NCBI RefSeq assembly: GCF_015291645.1
Contig: NZ_CP030055.1
Location: 5,890,001 to 5,954,000 of the forward strand
Source: Bradyrhizobium sp. CCBAU 53340
GTDB lineage: Bacteria; Pseudomonadota; Alphaproteobacteria; Rhizobiales; Xanthobacteraceae
Reading direction: 5' to 3'
DNA length: 64,000 nt
Shown here: piece by piece, positions 61,972-64,000 of the stretch
Layout of the letters: each line of letters starts with the position of its first letter
Position numbering within the stretch: position 1 is the first letter of the stretch
Notes under the pieces: generated by a model
Database searches by the model: none
The model's input: only the letters and a program-made list of their open reading frames with translations
Told to the model about the DNA's origin: nothing
Made by a program: the position numbers and the translations under genes

Positions 61972-63396
61972 ATGCAAGCCATCCTCACCGGCGACAGCAC
62001 GCTCGTCATCGCGATGATCGTCGCCTATATCGCCTTCACCTCCTGGCTCACGTTCAAGCTGCGCAGCCGGACCAGCGACCAGTTCATGACCGCCTCGCGC
62101 GCGATGCCGGCCGTGGTCGTCGGCGTGCTGCTGATGAGCGAATTCATCGGCGCCAAATCGACCGTCGGCACCGCACAGGAGGCGTTTCAATCCGGCATGG
62201 CGGCCGGATGGGCCGTGCTCGGCGCCTCGATCGGCTTTCTGCTGTTCGGCTTCTTCATGGTGAAGAAGCTCTACAATTCCGGCGAATACACCATCTCGGC
62301 GGCGATCGCGCAGAAATACGGCAAGTCGACCATGCTCACCGTGTCGGTGATCATGATCTACGCGCTACTGCTGGTGAATGTCGGCAATTACGTCAGCGGC
62401 GCCGCCGCCATTGCCACCGCGCTGCATGTCAGCCTGCCCATTGCGATGTGCATCATCGCGGTGGTTTCGACCTTCTACTACGTGTTCGGCGGGCTGAAGG
62501 GCGTCGCCTGGGTGACGATCCTGCACAGTGCCATCAAGGTCGTCGGCGTCATCATCATCTTTGCGGTCGCGATGTCGCTGACCGGTGGCATCGCGCCGAT
62601 GCAGGCCAAGCTGCCGGCCCATTATTTCAGCTGGGATGGCAAGATCGGCTTTGCCACTATCTTTGCCTGGACCTTCGGCACCGTCGGCGCGATCTTCTCG
62701 ACGCAGTTCATCGTGCAGGCGATCGCCTCGACGCCGAGCGCAAATGAGGCTCGGAAGGCGACCTACTATGCCGCCGCGTTCTGCCTTCCGCTCGGCTTCC
62801 TGCTCGCGCTGATCGGCGTTGCCGCCAAGTATCTCTATCCCGACATGAACAGCCTCTACGCGCTACCGGTGTTTTTGGAGAAGATGCCGCCGCTGGCCTC
62901 CGCCTTCGTGACGACTTCGCTGGTCGCCTCGATCTTCGTCAGCGTCTGCACCGTTGCGCTCGCGATCGCTTCGCTTGTGGTGCGCGATTTCTACGTGCCT
63001 TATTGGAAGCCGACGCCGGAGCGCGAATTGAAGATGACGCGCGTGTTCTCGATCGTGATCGCGATCGTGCCCTTGGTTTTCGTGTTCTTCATTCCCGAGA
63101 TCCTGAAACTGTCGTTCTTCACGCGCGCCTTGCGGCTGTCGATCACGATGGTGGCGATGCTGGGCTTCTATCTGCCGCTGTTCGCCAGCAACCGCGGCGC
63201 CACCGCAGGTCTGATCGGCGCCGCGGTTTCGACCACGGTCTGGTACCTGCTCGGCAATCCCTTCGGCATCGACAACATGTATATCGCCGCAGTGACGCCG
63301 CTGGTGGTGATGGCGCTCGAGCGCCTGGTGATGGGTGCCGCGCCCGCCGCCCCGGCCGCACAACCCAATGCCTTGATGGAAAGGACTTCGACATGA
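61972..63396 (+). CDS. Sodium:solute symporter family protein
   Basis: The 474-residue protein has about 13 membrane segments of the SSS (SGLT-like) family, with GAKSTVGTAQEAFQSGMAAG and a conserved VVSTFYYVFGGLKGVAWVT. It brings in an organic solute with sodium. The ATG at 61972 follows AGAGG. The stop overlaps the start of the next gene by four bases (ATGA), so the symporter and the sialidase-like protein form one operon. Confidence 0.9.
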   Translation: MQAILTGDSTLVIAMIVAYIAFTSWLTFKLRSRTSDQFMTASRAMPAVVVGVLLMSEFIGAKSTVGTAQEAFQSGMAAGWAVLGASIGFLLFGFFMVKKLYNSGEYTISAAIAQKYGKSTMLTVSVIMIYALLLVNVGNYVSGAAAIATALHVSLPIAMCIIAVVSTFYYVFGGLKGVAWVTILHSAIKVVGVIIIFAVAMSLTGGIAPMQAKLPAHYFSWDGKIGFATIFAWTFGTVGAIFSTQFIVQAIASTPSANEARKATYYAAAFCLPLGFLLALIGVAAKYLYPDMNSLYALPVFLEKMPPLASAFVTTSLVASIFVSVCTVALAIASLVVRDFYVPYWKPTPERELKMTRVFSIVIAIVPLVFVFFIPEILKLSFFTRALRLSITMVAMLGFYLPLFASNRGATAGLIGAAVSTTVWYLLGNPFGIDNMYIAAVTPLVVMALERLVMGAAPAAPAAQPNALMERTST

Positions 63397-64000
63397 CCAC
63401 CGACATCGAGATCGCCGCCGACGGCATCGTTCGCCAGGCGGCCGGCGATCCCGATAGGTTCGACGCTTTCATTCCCTCGCCCTGCGTGCAGAACCACGCC
63501 GCAAATCTGATGCCGCTTGCCGATGGCGATCTTGCCTGCGTCTGGTTCGGCGGCACGCAGGAGGGTATGTCTGACATCTCTGTGTATTTCTCGCGGCTTC
63601 CGCGCGGGGAGACGCAATGGTCCACGGCCGAAAAGCTGTCCGACGATTCCGACCGTTCGGAGCAGAACCCGGTGCTGTTCCCTGCCCCTGACGGCACGCT
63701 GTGGCTGATGTGGACGGCGCAACTCGCGGGCAACCAGGACACCGCCATCATCCGCCGCCGCCTCTCGCGCGACAACGGCAAGAGCTGGGGCCCGATCGAG
63801 ACGCTGTTTCCCGAACATCGCGGCCGCGGCACCTTCATCCGCCAGCCGATCGTCGTGCTCGACAATGGCGACTGGCTGCTGCCGGTGTTCTATTGCCACA
63901 GCACGCCGGGCAAGAAATGGAACGGCGACGAGGACAGCAGCGCGGTGAAGATCTCGTCGGATGCCGGCAGAACCTGGCGCGACGTGGATGTCCCCGGCAG
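63393..64000 (+). CDS. BNR/sialidase-like protein, cut by window end
   Basis: The visible 202 residues start MTTDIEIAADGIVRQAAGD. They contain two Asp-box motifs, SRDNGKSWG and SSDAGRTWR, typical of six-bladed beta-propeller sialidases and related exo-glycosidases. FIPSPCVQNHAANLMPLADG and LWLMWTAQLAGNQDT fit the N-terminal blades of the exo-alpha-sialidase-like family. No signal peptide is present, so it may act in the cytoplasm on the symporter's substrate. The 3' end lies outside the window. Confidence 0.8.
   Translation, partial: MTTDIEIAADGIVRQAAGDPDRFDAFIPSPCVQNHAANLMPLADGDLACVWFGGTQEGMSDISVYFSRLPRGETQWSTAEKLSDDSDRSEQNPVLFPAPDGTLWLMWTAQLAGNQDTAIIRRRLSRDNGKSWGPIETLFPEHRGRGTFIRQPIVVLDNGDWLLPVFYCHSTPGKKWNGDEDSSAVKISSDAGRTWRDVDVPG

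Overview
The window is chromosomal DNA of a GC-rich alphaproteobacterium, most likely Bradyrhizobium or a close relative in the Nitrobacteraceae. This rests on gene content (a small heat-shock gene behind a ROSE-type RNA thermometer, a cyoABCD oxidase, several sulfur-oxidation genes, many SDR, ABC, TAXI and MFS genes, an avidin-family gene), on dense two-strand coding with many 1-4 base stop/start overlaps, and on short mosaic palindromes between genes. No rRNA, tRNA, CRISPR array, transposase or integrase was seen.

Layout. 1-3.6 kb: an SDR without the usual catalytic Tyr, an isocitrate/isopropylmalate-type dehydrogenase and a divergent DHA2-type MFS exporter. 3.6-7.6 kb: a membrane-anchored 731-residue protein with a phospholipase A2-like Cys/His-Asp motif, and a B12-binding radical SAM protein. 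7.9-13.9 kb: an isoquinoline-1-oxidoreductase-type molybdenum hydroxylase pair, then a compact sulfur-oxidation operon (flavocytochrome c sulfide dehydrogenase-type flavoprotein, SoxX, SoxY, SoxZ, SoxA) with no soxB or soxCD nearby. 13.9-17.0 kb: a CUT1-type ABC importer (binding protein and two permeases) without its ATPase. 17.1-20.7 kb: an isochorismatase-family hydrolase and NCS2 permease behind a GntR-like operator, then a hot-dog/MaoC-type protein. 20.9-30.4 kb: fused indolepyruvate ferredoxin oxidoreductase, a flavin oxidoreductase, a cytosolic HtrA-like protease, a GMC oxidoreductase with a small partner, and a secreted nuclease. 30.5-34.5 kb: a candidate small RNA and the cyoABCD quinol oxidase. 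34.7-40.6 kb: two SDRs around a carboxymuconolactone-decarboxylase-family protein, a PQQ-type sugar dehydrogenase, urate hydroxylase PuuD and a VOC protein.

40.7-51.4 kb is a more accessory-looking stretch. It holds a lytic transglycosylase, a phage-like small gene pair, a single-domain response regulator, a LysR / TctC-type binding protein / O-methyltransferase module, and several unknown or truncated genes. A DUF4274 gene and a small membrane-protein gene lie between two diverged ~170-bp direct repeats. 51.5-60.1 kb: a CYTH-CHAD protein, a 70-residue avidin-family protein that seems to have lost its middle in frame, a TAXI-type TRAP binding protein with an extra C-terminal membrane segment, then an MFS / M20 peptidase / enolase-superfamily / M20 amidohydrolase run suited to uptake and breakdown of small peptides, acids or amides. 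60.1-64 kb: two tandem tiny genes with a shared motif (one only 59 codons), the ROSE-controlled Hsp20 gene with its partner, and a sodium:solute symporter translationally coupled to a BNR/sialidase-type protein that runs off the window.

The most unusual items are the mini-avidin, the PLA2-like anchored protein, the candidate structured sRNA next to cyoD, the direct-repeat-bounded module, and the sox operon with an atypical SoxY tail. Functions come from recognising motifs by eye; no database search was run.
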